A stretch of 64,000 nucleotides of DNA from Methylobacterium oryzae (GCF_021398735.1 NZ_CP090349.1:1432501-1496500), one strand, 5' to 3'. Shown: positions 28,718 to 38,444, numbered from the stretch's first letter. The notes: generated by a model not told the origin, from the sequence alone. A program made the numbers and translations.

Positions 28718-29959
28718 TTAGGTCATCATCTTCCGGGCGAACATCGCGGCGCCGAACAGGACGCCGGCGCCCGCGGTGATCAACGCGATCATCAAGAGCC
28801 GCCGCGGTTCGGTGGAGGATTCGGCCTTCACCGGCTCGACGATCGGGCTGAAGAACTCGATCTGCCGGGCCGCGATGATGCGCGCGCGCTCGTGGGCGGT
28901 CAGCACCTGCTGATAGTACTTCTCGGCGTTCTTGCGGTCGTTCTCCAAGACCTCGAACTTGGTCAACGCGTCGGAGAGCAGGCGCTTCTGCTCCGGATCC
29001 TGGCTGGCGGATTGCCGCTCGATCCGGGCGATGTTGTCGTCGAGGTCCTTCATCTGCTGCTTGATGTCGATGATCCGGCGGGCGTCGGGACCGAGGTCCC
29101 GCTGCCCGATCGCGAGCTGGAGCGCGAGGTTGATCCGCGAGGCCCGCATCTCGGCGATCATCTTGACGTTGATGTCGTTCGTCTTCTGCGCGTCGAGCAC
29201 GCCCTCGCGGTTGCGCAGGTCGCGCGTCGCGAGGCGGATCTTGGTCATGCGCTCCTCGGCGAGCCGCAGCTCCCGCGTGCTCTCGGCGACGGCATCCTCG
29301 CGCGACTTGACGCTGAGGTCGTTCACCTTGCGCTCGGCCTCCTTCATGATGGCCTTGGCGATGGCGAGGGATTCCTGGGGATCGAAGGCCTCGACCTCCA
29401 CCGACAAGATGCCGGATCCGGCCTCGACCTCGACGCCGACGCGCCGCTTCCAGTAGCGGACGAACTTCTCGATCGGCTTCTCCGGATCGAAGCGCGAGAA
29501 GTAGTCGATGGACTCGCTGCTGAACCACTGGCGCAGCGGAAGCTGCGCCTCGAGGAGCTCCAGCATCGGACGGCTGAGGATGAACTCGCGCGTGATCAGC
29601 GTGTCCTGCGCCACCATCTGGTTCGCCATGCCGGAATTCGTCCCGCCGGTCTCCGAGGACGTCTTCTCGGCGGAGCCGATGGCCGGCCGGATCGCGAATC
29701 GCGCCTCGCTGACGTAGCGGTCCGAGGCGATCAGGCCGTAATAGGCCGCCCCGGCGAGCGTCGGCAGCAGGAAGCAGACGACGAACAGGATCGGGATCCA
29801 GGGATCGTTCTTGGCGTCGGCCTGAAAGGACCGGATGCCCTTCTTGCGGTCGGCGAAGCGCGACATGCGCGCGATCTGCCGCAGCGACTCGCTCACCGCC
29901 TGCTGGCGGTCCGCGGGCGTGACCGGCTGCCCCTCGGCCTTCCGGATCTCCATGTTCAT
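28718..29959 (-). CDS. KpsE-like polysaccharide-export inner-membrane protein
   Basis: A 413-residue protein of the polysaccharide co-polymerase-3 type (KpsE/BexC/CtrB). One membrane helix lies near residues 57-77 (WIPILFVVCFLLPTLAGAAY), a long coiled-coil periplasmic domain follows (about 200-370), and a second helix is at the C-terminus (LLMIALITAGAGVLFGAAM). These proteins couple an ABC exporter to the outer-membrane channel. It lies downstream of the KpsT-like ATPase gene on the same strand, 140 bp apart. No KpsM permease, Wza/KpsD channel or glycosyltransferase is present here. Confidence 0.85.
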   Translation of the reverse strand: MNMEIRKAEGQPVTPADRQQAVSESLRQIARMSRFADRKKGIRSFQADAKNDPWIPILFVVCFLLPTLAGAAYYGLIASDRYVSEARFAIRPAIGSAEKTSSETGGTNSGMANQMVAQDTLITREFILSRPMLELLEAQLPLRQWFSSESIDYFSRFDPEKPIEKFVRYWKRRVGVEVEAGSGILSVEVEAFDPQESLAIAKAIMKEAERKVNDLSVKSREDAVAESTRELRLAEERMTKIRLATRDLRNREGVLDAQKTNDINVKMIAEMRASRINLALQLAIGQRDLGPDARRIIDIKQQMKDLDDNIARIERQSASQDPEQKRLLSDALTKFEVLENDRKNAEKYYQQVLTAHERARIIAARQIEFFSPIVEPVKAESSTEPRRLLMIALITAGAGVLFGAAMFARKMMT

Positions 29960-30099
29960 GGTCTGATTCCCGGCCTCCCCGGCCTCGAAGGTCGACCCGT
30001 TACCGGGATCCCGCGCGCGCCGCACCCGGCGCCGCGACCGTCTCTCGCACGGCGAGGCGGCAAAAGCATGTCGTCGCGGTCCGGCCGCCGCCGGCGCGG

Positions 30100-30753
30100 T
30101 CAGGCGTTGAGGCGCCGGTACACCTCGATGGCGTCGTTCACGTCCTCGTAGATGATCGCGCGACCGTTCAGCAGGACCAACCCCTGCGTGCACCACTGCC
30201 GGATGGTCTCCATGGAGTGCGAGACCATGATGATGTCGGCGTTCTTCCGGCGCTGCGAGAAGACCTCGTCGCAGCGCTTCGAGAACCGCGCGTCGCCGAC
30301 CGAGGTGATCTCGTCGATCAGGTAGCAGTCGAACGGGATCGCCATGCTCATGCCGAAGGCGAGCCGCGCGCCCATGCCCGACGAGTACGTGTAGATCGGC
30401 ACGTCGAGGTAGCTTCCGAGTTCCGAGAAGTCCTCGACGAAATCGAGCACCTTGCGCGGGTCCTCGCCGTAGATGCGCGCCACGAAGGTGACGTTGTCGC
30501 GCCCGGTCATCTTGGGATGGAAGCCGCCCGCGAAGCCGAGGGGCCACGAGACCCTGAGGCCGCGGTGGATCCGGCCGCGCGTCGCGTCCTCGGTGCCGGC
30601 GATCAGCCGCATCGTGGTGGATTTTCCGGCGCCGTTGATGCCGAGGATGCCGTAGGACACGCCCGGCTTCAGGGTGAACGACACCTGTTCCAGGATGGTC
30701 CGCCGGTGGCCTTCCGTCCGGTAGACCTTGCTGACTTTCTCGAAACGGATCAC
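30100..30753 (-). CDS. KpsT-like polysaccharide ABC-exporter ATPase
   Basis: A 217-residue ATPase. Walker A is GINGAGKST (38-46), the signature is YSSGMGARLAFG, Walker B CYLIDEI and the switch MVSHS. The block RVSWPLGFAGGFHPKMTGRDNV closely follows E. coli KpsT. GTG 30753 is chosen because it matches the family N-terminus (VIRFEKVSKVYR) and has a GGGAG sequence upstream; ATG 30849 would add 32 residues. It probably energises export of capsular polysaccharide. The permease partner is not in the window, so the pair is incomplete here. Confidence 0.87.
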   Translation of the reverse strand: MIRFEKVSKVYRTEGHRRTILEQVSFTLKPGVSYGILGINGAGKSTTMRLIAGTEDATRGRIHRGLRVSWPLGFAGGFHPKMTGRDNVTFVARIYGEDPRKVLDFVEDFSELGSYLDVPIYTYSSGMGARLAFGMSMAIPFDCYLIDEITSVGDARFSKRCDEVFSQRRKNADIIMVSHSMETIRQWCTQGLVLLNGRAIIYEDVNDAIEVYRRLNA

Positions 30754-31148
30754 CGAAATGGTCTCCCGGGCGGTGTGCCGAACCGCCGGTCCGAGCTGCC
30801 TGACGGGCGGAGTCCTGCTCGCTGAAAGCGGCAAATCTGAGAAGGACATGAGCGCCTTGCCGCGTCGCGCGGCGGCGGTCGAACGGCGCGCGTCGGCCGA
30901 CGGCTTCGCCCGGAAAGCTCCACCGGCCGCTTGAAGAAAAGTGCCACCTGTCACCCCGTCGGTTGACGCCATTCTCCATTTGGCATACCAAATACCAACC
31001 GAAGAGGGCGGGTGACAGCCCTTCAAGGATGCGGGACCGGAATTTTACCGCCGTTTCCGCGCGTGACGTTCAGGAAGGGCCGCCCCATGACAAGGCGCCG
31101 GACTGCCGCGATCCACCTCTCATCCGCGCCGCCGACCGGGTGGCGCCC
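30754..31148. promoter_or_regulatory. divergent regulatory region between the KpsT-like gene and the PAS-frc unit
   Basis: About 395 bp with no credible gene. It carries the promoter of the minus-strand export genes and that of the PAS-frc unit. The segment at 30979-31000 is AT-rich and holds the inverted repeat TTTGGCATACCAAA followed by a second ATACCAA, described separately. The remaining sequence shows no clear terminator or second gene. Confidence 0.5.
30979..30992. promoter_or_regulatory. candidate operator upstream of the PAS-frc unit
   Basis: A perfect inverted repeat, TTTGG-CATA-CCAAA, followed at once by a further TACCAA. It lies 157 bp before the PAS gene and thus upstream of frc. 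Its core GCATACC recurs in the inverted repeat upstream of the oxlT-oxc unit. Sites of the TGGNATACCA form are typical of GntR/FadR-type regulators. No such regulator is encoded in the window, so the factor is unknown. Confidence 0.5.
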
Positions 31149-31622
31149 ATGACGGCGACCGGGCCGACCCTGGCCGCGCCCGGTTCCCTCGAGATCCACG
31201 GTCTGGCCGAGGCGATCGGCGACGCGGTGGTGGTGTCCGATCCGGACGGCGCCATCACGGTCTGGAACCCGGCCGCGGAGCGCATCTTCGGCTTCACCGC
31301 CGCCGAGGCTCTGGGCCAGACCCTCGATCTGATCACACCCGAGCGGCACCGACGCCGCCACTGGGACGGCTACGCCAAGACCATGCGCACCGGCGTCACC
31401 CGCTACGGGGCAGAGACCCTGAGGGTGCCGGCGCTCCACAAGGACGGCCGCCAGCTCTCCATCGCCTTCACGGTGGGGATGGTGCGGGACGCCTCCGACC
31501 GGGTGACCGGGATCGTCGCCGTGATCCGCGACGAGACCGAGCGCTGGGCCGAGGAGAAGCGCCTGCGCCAGCGCGTCGCCGAACTCGAAGCTTCCTCGGA
31601 TCCGGCCCGTCGGGCGCCTTGA
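31149..31622 (+). CDS. single-PAS-domain protein upstream of frc
   Basis: A 157-residue soluble protein with one PAS domain (about residues 15-130: [34 protein letters not shown], then the PAC part [26 protein letters not shown]) and a short C-terminal coiled coil. No kinase, HTH, GGDEF or methyl-accepting domain follows. The site 55 bp before frc, on the same strand, suggests co-transcription. It could be a small ligand or redox sensor acting through a partner. The ligand cannot be read from sequence. The start at 31149 removes an unconserved N-terminal extension. Confidence 0.8.
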   Translation: MTATGPTLAAPGSLEIHGLAEAIGDAVVVSDPDGAITVWNPAAERIFGFTAAEALGQTLDLITPERHRRRHWDGYAKTMRTGVTRYGAETLRVPALHKDGRQLSIAFTVGMVRDASDRVTGIVAVIRDETERWAEEKRLRQRVAELEASSDPARRAP

Positions 31623-31677
31623 GCCCGCCGGACGATCCGAAGGACCCGATCACCGAACCGCACAGGGAGAACGCCCA

Positions 31678-32928
31678 ATGAGCAAGCCGCTGGAAGGCAT
31701 CAAGATCATCGACTTCACCCACGTCCAGGCCGGCCCGGCCTGCACGCAGCTCCTCGCCTGGTTCGGCGCCGACGTGATCAAGGTCGAGCGCCCCGGCGCC
31801 GGCGACGTGACCCGCACGCAGCTGCGCCACGTCGAGGACGCGGACGCGCTCTACTTCACGATGCTGAACTCCAACAAGCGCTCGCTCACCCTCGACACCA
31901 AGACCCAGGCCGGCAAGGAAGTCCTCGAGAAGCTCATACAGGACTCCGACGTCATGGTCGAGAACTTCGGACCCGGCGCCCTCGACCGGATGGGCTTCTC
32001 CTGGGCCCGCATCCAGGAGCTGAACCCGGGCATGATCCTCGCCTCGGTGAAGGGCTTCTCGGACGGCCACCACTACGAGGACCTGAAGGTCTACGAGAAC
32101 GTCGCCCAGTGCGCGGGCGGTGCCGCCTCGACCACGGGCTTCTGGGACGGGCCGCCCACCGTCAGCGCCGCCGCGCTCGGTGACTCCAACACCGGCATGC
32201 ACCTCGCCATCGGCATCCTCACGGCGCTCCACCAGAAGAACAAGACCGGCAAGGGCCAGAAGGTCGCCGTGTCGATGCAGGACTCGGTGATCAACCTCTG
32301 CCGCGTGAAGCTGCGCGACCAGCAGCGCCTCGACGCGCTCGGCTACCTCGAGGAGTACCCGCAGTACCCCCACGGCGAGTTCTCCGACGTGGTGCCGCGC
32401 GGCGGCAACGCGGGCGGCGGCGGCCAGCCGGGCTGGGTGCTGAAGTGCAAGGGCTGGGAGACCGACCCGAACGCCTACATCTACTTCACGATCCAGGGCC
32501 ACGCCTGGGCGCCGATCTGCAAGGCGCTCGGCAAGGAGGAGTGGATCACCGACCCGGGCTACAACACGCCGCGCGCCCGCCAGGACAAGATCTTCGACAT
32601 CTTCAAGACGATCGAGGAGTGGCTCGCCGACAAGACCAAGTTCGAGGCGGTCGACATCCTGCGCACCTACGACATCCCCTGCGCGCCGGTGCTGTCGATG
32701 AAGGAGATCGCCGAGGACAAGTCCCTGCGCGAGAGCGGCACCGTCGTCGAGGTGGCGCACCCGAAGCTCGGCAAGTACCTGACCGTCGGAAGCCCGATCA
32801 AGTTCTCCGACATGCAGGTCGAGGTGAAGGCGTCGCCGCTGCTCGGCGAGCACACCGATGAGGTGCTCGCAGACCTGGGTTACACCCAGGAGCAGATCCG
32901 GGCGATGCACGAGGCCCGCGCGGTCTGA
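31678..32928 (+). CDS. frc: formyl-CoA:oxalate CoA-transferase
   Basis: A 416-residue class III CoA-transferase that moves CoA from formyl-CoA to oxalate, the first step of oxalate catabolism. The catalytic aspartate is D169 ([10 protein letters not shown]), at the same number as in Oxalobacter Frc; Q17 ([10 protein letters not shown]) and the glycine loop near 256-261 (GGGGQPGW) are also conserved. Length equals the family. A GGGAGAAC sequence lies before the ATG. Its partner oxc is 2.2 kb away on the opposite strand. A strong terminator follows. Confidence 0.96.
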   Translation: MSKPLEGIKIIDFTHVQAGPACTQLLAWFGADVIKVERPGAGDVTRTQLRHVEDADALYFTMLNSNKRSLTLDTKTQAGKEVLEKLIQDSDVMVENFGPGALDRMGFSWARIQELNPGMILASVKGFSDGHHYEDLKVYENVAQCAGGAASTTGFWDGPPTVSAAALGDSNTGMHLAIGILTALHQKNKTGKGQKVAVSMQDSVINLCRVKLRDQQRLDALGYLEEYPQYPHGEFSDVVPRGGNAGGGGQPGWVLKCKGWETDPNAYIYFTIQGHAWAPICKALGKEEWITDPGYNTPRARQDKIFDIFKTIEEWLADKTKFEAVDILRTYDIPCAPVLSMKEIAEDKSLRESGTVVEVAHPKLGKYLTVGSPIKFSDMQVEVKASPLLGEHTDEVLADLGYTQEQIRAMHEARAV

Positions 32929-32961
32929 TAAGGACCGCCCGACTTCAGCGACCCTGAGACA

Positions 32962-32991
32962 GGACGGCGCTCCCCGGGGCGCCGTCCTTTT
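32962..32991 (+). terminator. rho-independent terminator after frc
   Basis: A perfect 9-bp stem (GGACGGCGC at 32962-32970 with GCGCCGTCC at 32979-32987), an eight-base loop and TTTT. It lies 34 bp after the frc stop codon, so frc transcription should end before the HPP gene. Confidence 0.88.
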
Positions 32992-33012
32992 CACGTGCGA
33001 GCCCCGGATCCG

Positions 33013-34191
33013 ATGCGCGCATTCCTCAGCCGTTTCCTGCCGGAGCTGACCCCGGTCAGCAAGCGCGAGCGCCTGCGCTCGGCGGCCGGTGCCCTCGTGG
33101 GCATCCTGGCGACCGGCTTCGTCTGCCGGGTCTCCGTCCCGGCCGAGGCCCTGCCGGTGCTGATCGCCCCGATGGGCGCCTCGGCGGTGCTGCTCTTCGC
33201 GGTGCCGGCAAGCCCTCTGGCGCAGCCCTGGTCGATCCTCGGCGGCAACATCGTGGCGGCGCTCGTCGGTGTCACGGCGGCGGCCTGGATCGGCGACCCG
33301 TTCGTGGCGGCGTCCTGCGCCATCGGGGTGGCGATCGCGCTGATGATGGCCCTGCGCTGCCTGCACCCGCCGAGCGGGGCCGTGGCGCTGACGGCGGTGC
33401 TCGGCGGCCCGGCGATCCGGGAGCTGGGCTACGGCTTCGTGCTGTGGCCGGTGGCGGTCAACTCGCTGCTGCTGCTGACCACCGCCCTGCTGTTCAACAA
33501 CCTCACCGGGCGCGCCTACCCGCACCTGCGCCCGGCCGGGCCCCGGACCGCCGATCCGCCCTCGGACGCCCGGGTCGGCTTCCGGGCCTCGGACCTCGAC
33601 GCCGCGCTGGAGGATTTCGACCAGCTCCTGGACGTCGATCGGGGCGACCTGGAGCAGATCCTGCGGCGCGTGCAGATGCGGGTCTACGGCCGCCGCTCGG
33701 GCCCGATCACCTGCGCGGCGATCATGTCGCGCGACGTGATCGCGGTGGCGCCGGACGCGCCGCTCTCCGAGGCCATGCGGCTGCTGCGCCGTCACCGCAT
33801 CAAGGCGCTTCCGGTCACCGACGAGGGCGCGCGCGTCCTCGGCATCGTCACGCAGACCGACCTGCTCGACAAGGCCGCCTGGGACCGGAACGGGCCGCGC
33901 CTCGGTCTCGGCCGCCGCCTGCGCCTCACCGCCGAGCGCGGCCGCGCCCCCCACGGCTGCGCGGCCGACATCATGAGCGCGGTCGAGCCGGTCGGTCCCG
34001 ACACGCCCGTGGCCGCCCTTGTGCCGCGGATGTCGGAGGCGGGGCTTCACCACCTGCCGGTGGTCGACGACGACGGCCGCCTGGTCGGGATCGTCTCGCA
34101 GACCGACCTGATCCCGGCGCTCCTGTCCGAGGCCGACGCGCCCGAGGCGCCGATCCGCGCCCGCGCGCCGGCCCGGGCCGCGCTGGCCTGA
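33013..34191 (+). CDS. HPP-family membrane protein with CBS-domain pair
   Basis: A 392-residue protein. Residues 1-175 have about four membrane segments of the HPP family (PMGASAVLLFAVPASPLAQPW, LRCLHPPSGAVALTAVLGGP, with the HPP motif itself). Two CBS domains follow (about 240-300 and 325-385; CAAIMSRDVIAVAPDAPL and ADIMSAVEPVGPDTPV), a usual adenosine-nucleotide-sensing module. HPP proteins have been linked to nitrite or other anion transport, but substrate is not settled here. It converges with the hydrolase gene, 3 bp apart, and lies inside the oxalate block without a shown role. Confidence 0.85.
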   Translation: MRAFLSRFLPELTPVSKRERLRSAAGALVGILATGFVCRVSVPAEALPVLIAPMGASAVLLFAVPASPLAQPWSILGGNIVAALVGVTAAAWIGDPFVAASCAIGVAIALMMALRCLHPPSGAVALTAVLGGPAIRELGYGFVLWPVAVNSLLLLTTALLFNNLTGRAYPHLRPAGPRTADPPSDARVGFRASDLDAALEDFDQLLDVDRGDLEQILRRVQMRVYGRRSGPITCAAIMSRDVIAVAPDAPLSEAMRLLRRHRIKALPVTDEGARVLGIVTQTDLLDKAAWDRNGPRLGLGRRLRLTAERGRAPHGCAADIMSAVEPVGPDTPVAALVPRMSEAGLHHLPVVDDDGRLVGIVSQTDLIPALLSEADAPEAPIRARAPARAALA

Positions 34192-34194
34192 CCC

Positions 34195-34890
34195 TCAGCG
34201 CTCGGCGGGCGGATCCGCCAGGAAGAACCTGACCGCCTGCGCCACCACGGCCGGCTGGTGGGCGTGCGGTCCGTCATACTCGACGTAGGTCACGGGATAG
34301 CCGGCTTCGCGCAGGGCCGGCACGTGGACCCGGGCGCTCCGGTCAATCGGGATCTGCTCGTCCTGGGTCCCGTGCGACAGGAAGATGCGCGGGGCGCCGA
34401 CCTGCAGGTGCACCGACAGGAACCCCGCCGACGAGACGATCAGGTGGCTCGCCACGTCGCCGTTCGCGAGCCCCGACGAGAGCGTGTAGCTGCCGCCGTC
34501 GGAATGGCCGGCGAAGCAGAGCCGCTGCGGATCGAGCAGGAACCGGTCGGCGACGTGACCCAGCGCCGCCGCGACGCGCTCCCGGTCGGGCCCGTGGCCG
34601 GCGATGACGATGTCCCAGGTCGGGAACAGGGATTGCGGCGCGAGGAGCAGGAAGCGCTCGGTCCGGGCGTGCGCCTCCAGCATCGGCAGGATGCGCTCGG
34701 CGCTGCCGCCGCCGCCGTGGAACAGCACCACGAGCGGGCAGGGCCGGCGCGGATCGAGGCCCTCGGGGACCACCAGCACCGCGTCGCGCTCGGCGAAGAG
34801 GCCGAGGTCGTGCCGGCCCGGGGGGAGGGGCTCCTCGGTGGGGAGCCGGTGGCGGAAGTGCAGGCGGCCGGCGAGGTCGGGATCGATCAT
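34195..34890 (-). CDS. phospholipase/carboxylesterase-family alpha/beta hydrolase
   Basis: A 231-residue serine hydrolase. The oxyanion-hole HGGGGSAERIL (near 57-67), nucleophile elbow GHSDGGSYT (near 127-135), acid in SHGTQDEQIPI and C-terminal His in DGPHAHQP define the fold and match the carboxylesterase/phospholipase group (Abhydrolase_2). Substrate unknown. It lies between the HPP gene and oxc, on the same strand as oxc but separated from it by a palindromic repeat and about 280 bp. Confidence 0.85.
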   Translation of the reverse strand: MIDPDLAGRLHFRHRLPTEEPLPPGRHDLGLFAERDAVLVVPEGLDPRRPCPLVVLFHGGGGSAERILPMLEAHARTERFLLLAPQSLFPTWDIVIAGHGPDRERVAAALGHVADRFLLDPQRLCFAGHSDGGSYTLSSGLANGDVASHLIVSSAGFLSVHLQVGAPRIFLSHGTQDEQIPIDRSARVHVPALREAGYPVTYVEYDGPHAHQPAVVAQAVRFFLADPPAER

Positions 34891-34927
34891 GGATGCACCG
34901 TCACCGAACGGATGACGGATCCGGCGC

Positions 34928-35017
34928 CGTCACTGCGGGCGCGGCGAAGCCATCCCCGCGCTCCGCGCGGAACTGGACCGCGCCGGCCCGGGCCGCTTCG
35001 CTTCGCTCGCGATGACG
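34928..35017. repeat. palindromic intergenic repeat (REP-like)
   Basis: About 90 bp with long imperfect inverted ends: CGTCACTGCGGGCGCGGCGA at the left and the reverse complement of CGTCATCGCGAGCGAAGCGA at the right. This is the type GTCATTGCGAGCGAAGCGAAGCAATCC, a dispersed palindrome known in Rhizobiales genomes including Methylobacterium. It sits between the hydrolase and oxc genes. It can fold into a long hairpin in RNA; the role is unknown. Confidence 0.75.
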
Positions 35018-35107
35018 GTGCGGGGAAGGTCTCCCGGGGGCCGGGAGCTTCAGCGGAACACCGTCCCGCGCGGATCCGCGACGCCGTTCTCGTCAAGGCA
35101 AAGAGCC

Positions 35108-35126
35108 GGGCTCGACACGCGAGCCC
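35108..35126 (-). terminator. weak hairpin downstream of oxc
   Basis: A perfect 7-bp stem (GGGCTCG, loop ACACG, CGAGCCC) 45 bp past the oxc stop codon. On the minus strand it is followed by GGCTCTTTGCCTT, so a clean U-run is absent. It may end oxc transcription with low efficiency. Confidence 0.45.
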
Positions 35127-35170
35127 AGCTTCGATGGTGTGGGATCAGAGATCTCGCGAGGGGCTCGCCC

Positions 35171-36916
35171 TCACTTCTTCTTCTTGATCCCGCTCTGCGG
35201 GTTGAGGCTGCCGATGTTGCCGCTCTCGCTGCCGGCCGCCGGGTCGATGACGGCGTTGACGAGGGCCGGGCGGCCCGAGTTCATCGCCTCGTTGACCGCG
35301 CGGGTCAGCTCGTCCGGCGTGGTGACGTGGTAGCCGACGCCGCCGAAGGCCTCCATCATCTTGTCGTAGCGGGAATCCGGCACGAACACGGTGGTGGCCG
35401 GGTCGCGGCCGGTCGGATCCGTGTCGGTGCCGCGGTAGATGCCGTTGTTGTTGAACACCACGATGCAGACCGGCAGGCCGTACCGGCAGATCGTCTCGAC
35501 CTCCATGCCGGAGAAGCCGAAGGCGCTGTCACCCTCGACGCAGAGCACTGGCTTGCCGGTCTCGACGGCGGCCGCGACGGCGAAGCCCATGCCGATGCCC
35601 ATGATGCCCCAGGTGCCGACGTCCAGGCGCTTGCGCGGCTGGTACATGTCGATGATGCCGCGGGCGAGGTCGAGGGTGTTGGCGCCCTCGTTGACGAGGA
35701 TCGCGTCCGGCCGCTCCTTGACGATGGTGCGCAGCGCGCCGAGCGCCGCGTGGAAGTTCATGGGCGAGGCGTTGCTCATGAGCTTCGGCGCCATCTTGGC
35801 GACGTTCGCCTCGCGCTTCGACTTGAGCGTCTCGATCCAGTCGGACGGGGGCTGCTGCCAGCCCTGGCCCATGCCGTCGAGCAGCGCCTGCACGCAGGAG
35901 GCGATGTCGCCGACCACCGGCGCCATGATCTCGACGTTCGAGTCCATCTCGCGGGGCTCGATGTCGATCTGGATGAACTTGGTCGAGCCCGGCTCGCCCC
36001 AGCTCTTGCCCTTGCCGTGCGACAGCAGCCAGTTCAGCCGGGCGCCGACCAGCAGCACCACGTCCGAGTCCTTCAGCGCCGTCGAGCGCGCCGCGCCGGC
36101 CGAGAGCGGGTGGGTGTCGGGCAGGAGGCCCTTGGCCATGCTCATCGGCACGTAGGGGATGCCGCTGGTCTCCACGAGGGCGCGGATGGCGTCATCGGCC
36201 TGGGCGTAGGCGGCGCCCTTGCCGAGCACGATCAGCGGCCGCTTGGCGGATTTCAGGACCTCGAGCGCCCGGGCGATCGCCTCGGGGGCGGGGTGCTGGG
36301 CAGGCGCCGGATCGATCACCTTGACCAGCGACTTCTGGCCGGCCTCGGCGTCCATCACCTGGGAGAACAGCTTGGCGGGCAGGTCGAGGTAGACGCCGCC
36401 CGGCCGGCCCGAGCAGGCCGCGCGGATGGCGCGGGCGACGCCGATGCCGATATCGGCGGCGTGCAGCACCCGGAAGGCCGCCTTGCACAGGGGCTTGGCG
36501 ATGGCGAGCTGGTCCATCTCCTCGTAGTCGCCCTGCTGCAGGTCGACGATCTCGCGCTCGGAGGAGCCCGAGATCAGGATCATCGGGAAGCAGTTGGTGG
36601 TGGCGTTGGCGAGGGCGGTCAGGCCGTTGAGGAAGCCCGGCGCCGAGACGGTGAGGCAGATGCCCGGCTTCTGGGTGAGGAAGCCCGCGATCGCCGCGGC
36701 GTTGCCGGCGTGCTGCTCGTGGCGGAACGAGATCACCCGCATCCCCTCGGCCTGGGCCATGCGCCCGAGATCGGTGATCGGGATGCCCGGGACACCGTAG
36801 ATGGTGTCGATGCCGTTCAGCTTGAGCGCGTCGATGACGAGGTGGAAGCCGTCGGTCAGATCGGGCTCGGCCTCGACCTCGGGGGTGGTGTGGACGATCT
36901 TGGCGACTGCGGTCAT
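35171..36916 (-). CDS. oxc: oxalyl-CoA decarboxylase
   Basis: A 581-residue thiamine diphosphate enzyme that decarboxylates oxalyl-CoA to formyl-CoA, completing the Frc-Oxc cycle. Features: [20 protein letters not shown] at 40-59, the TPP glutamate E67 ([16 protein letters not shown]) and the Mg/TPP motif [15 protein letters not shown] with [13 protein letters not shown]. The C-terminus GIKKKK is the conserved lysine tail of Oxc. ATG 36916 has a GGGAGA sequence upstream. It follows oxlT on the same strand after 146 bp, which includes the hairpin CGTCGC-TTGC-GCGACG at 37028-37043. Confidence 0.96.
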   Translation of the reverse strand: MTAVAKIVHTTPEVEAEPDLTDGFHLVIDALKLNGIDTIYGVPGIPITDLGRMAQAEGMRVISFRHEQHAGNAAAIAGFLTQKPGICLTVSAPGFLNGLTALANATTNCFPMILISGSSEREIVDLQQGDYEEMDQLAIAKPLCKAAFRVLHAADIGIGVARAIRAACSGRPGGVYLDLPAKLFSQVMDAEAGQKSLVKVIDPAPAQHPAPEAIARALEVLKSAKRPLIVLGKGAAYAQADDAIRALVETSGIPYVPMSMAKGLLPDTHPLSAGAARSTALKDSDVVLLVGARLNWLLSHGKGKSWGEPGSTKFIQIDIEPREMDSNVEIMAPVVGDIASCVQALLDGMGQGWQQPPSDWIETLKSKREANVAKMAPKLMSNASPMNFHAALGALRTIVKERPDAILVNEGANTLDLARGIIDMYQPRKRLDVGTWGIMGIGMGFAVAAAVETGKPVLCVEGDSAFGFSGMEVETICRYGLPVCIVVFNNNGIYRGTDTDPTGRDPATTVFVPDSRYDKMMEAFGGVGYHVTTPDELTRAVNEAMNSGRPALVNAVIDPAAGSESGNIGSLNPQSGIKKKK

Positions 36917-37062
36917 CACGGTATCTCCCGGAGGATCGGTTTGTACGGGCGGCTCTCGGCGCCGGCTAGCTGGAGGATCCCCCACACTCCCGAGGAGGGG
37001 GAGGGCGGGAGATCCGCGAAGGTCGGGCGTCGCTTGCGCGACGTCGTGGGGCGGGGGGCCTA

Positions 37063-38349
37063 TCAGGCCGCCCGGATCGGCTGGGCGCCGAGCGCCGCGG
37101 GCTGGTCCTCCGAGGCGAGGTAACGGGCCCGCATCGGGCGCAAGACGAACATCGCCAGCGCCGCCGCCGTCACGTTGAGGACGATGATCAGCGTGAACAC
37201 CGCCGACCAGCCGTAGGCCGCCGACAGGATGCTGGCGAAGGGGACGAGGAAGGCCGCGGTGCCCTTGGCGGTGTAGAGCAGACCGGCGTTGCTGGCGGCG
37301 TACTTGGAGCCGAACGTGTCGCCGCAGGTCGCCGGGAACAGCGAGTAGATCTCGCCGAAGACCCCGAAATACACCGCGGTGGCCAGGACGAAGACCATCG
37401 GGACGTGACCGTAGGTCAGCAGCACGATCACCGCGAGCGCCGCCGTCGAGAAGGCGATGAACATCGTGTTCTCGCGGCCGATGTTGTCGGAGACGTAGCC
37501 GAAGAACGGCCGGCCGAACCCGTCGAAGACCCGGTCGAGCGAGATCGCCAGCGTCAGCGCCGCCATCTGCAGGCCGAACAGGCTCACCGGCACGCCGGCC
37601 ACCTGGAAGTCGTGGGCGATCGGGGCGATCTGCGCCGCCGCCATCAGGCCGCCGGAGGCGACCATCACGAACATCACGTACATGACCCAGAAGACCGGGG
37701 TGCGCACCGCCTCGCGGGGGCTGCGGTCGACCTTGGTCTGCGGCAGGCGGGTCTTCTTGCGCTGGACCGGCGTGTTGGTCGACGGCTTGCGCAGCAGGAA
37801 GGCGAGGGCCAGCACCACGGCGCCCTGGCCGATGCCGAAGTACAGGAACGCGTCCTGGTAGCCGCTCGACGCGATCATGCGGGCGATCGGCACCACCGTG
37901 ATGGCGGCACCCGCGCCGAAGCCGGCCGCGGTGGCGCCGGCGGCGAGGCCGCGGCGATCCGGGAACCACTTGAGCGCGTTGCCCACGCAGGTGCCGTAGA
38001 CCGAGCCCGCACCGATGCCGGCGACGACGGCGCCGAGATAGAGCATCGCCAGGCTGTCGGCGTAGGCGTTGATGGTCCAGGCGAGGGCGATCATCACGCC
38101 GCCGAAGGCGACGACGATCTTCGGACCGTAGCGGTCGACGAACCACGCTTCGACCGGCACCAGCCAGGTCTCCGTGGCGACGAACAGCGTGAACGCGAGC
38201 TGGATCGCCGCGCGGCCCCAATGGTAGCGCTGGTCGATCGGGTCCACGAACAGGGTCCAACCGTATTGAAGGTTGGCGATCATGGCCATGCAGATCACGC
38301 CGAAGGCGAGCTGCCACCATTTCGCCGAAGGCGAATCCTGGCGTTCCAT
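37063..38349 (-). CDS. oxlT: oxalate/formate antiporter-type MFS transporter (OFA family)
   Basis: A 428-residue major facilitator of the oxalate:formate antiporter family. Sequence signs: [18 protein letters not shown] near residue 24-40, [39 protein letters not shown] and [13 protein letters not shown], with 12 membrane segments. It would exchange external oxalate for formate. ATG 38349 is chosen over an upstream in-frame start because it has an AGAGAGAGG sequence and gives the family length. It heads a probable oxlT-oxc unit and has a GGTAT/ATACC inverted repeat about 80 bp upstream. Confidence 0.85.
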   Translation of the reverse strand: MERQDSPSAKWWQLAFGVICMAMIANLQYGWTLFVDPIDQRYHWGRAAIQLAFTLFVATETWLVPVEAWFVDRYGPKIVVAFGGVMIALAWTINAYADSLAMLYLGAVVAGIGAGSVYGTCVGNALKWFPDRRGLAAGATAAGFGAGAAITVVPIARMIASSGYQDAFLYFGIGQGAVVLALAFLLRKPSTNTPVQRKKTRLPQTKVDRSPREAVRTPVFWVMYVMFVMVASGGLMAAAQIAPIAHDFQVAGVPVSLFGLQMAALTLAISLDRVFDGFGRPFFGYVSDNIGRENTMFIAFSTAALAVIVLLTYGHVPMVFVLATAVYFGVFGEIYSLFPATCGDTFGSKYAASNAGLLYTAKGTAAFLVPFASILSAAYGWSAVFTLIIVLNVTAAALAMFVLRPMRARYLASEDQPAALGAQPIRAA

Positions 38350-38429
38350 CCCTGAGCCTCTCTCTTGGGCGGCGCGGCCTTGCTCTGGCGGCGTCTCTCG
38401 TGCCCCGACGATCATGCACATCCGTTCTA

Positions 38430-38444
38430 GGTATGCAATATACC
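38430..38444. promoter_or_regulatory. candidate operator upstream of oxlT-oxc
   Basis: The inverted repeat GGTAT-GCAAT-ATACC lies about 81 bp before the oxlT start. On the minus strand it reads GGTATATTGCATACC, which shares the GCATACC half with the repeat before the PAS-frc unit (30979-30992). A common regulator for the two halves of the oxalate pathway is a fair inference. Confidence 0.5.
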
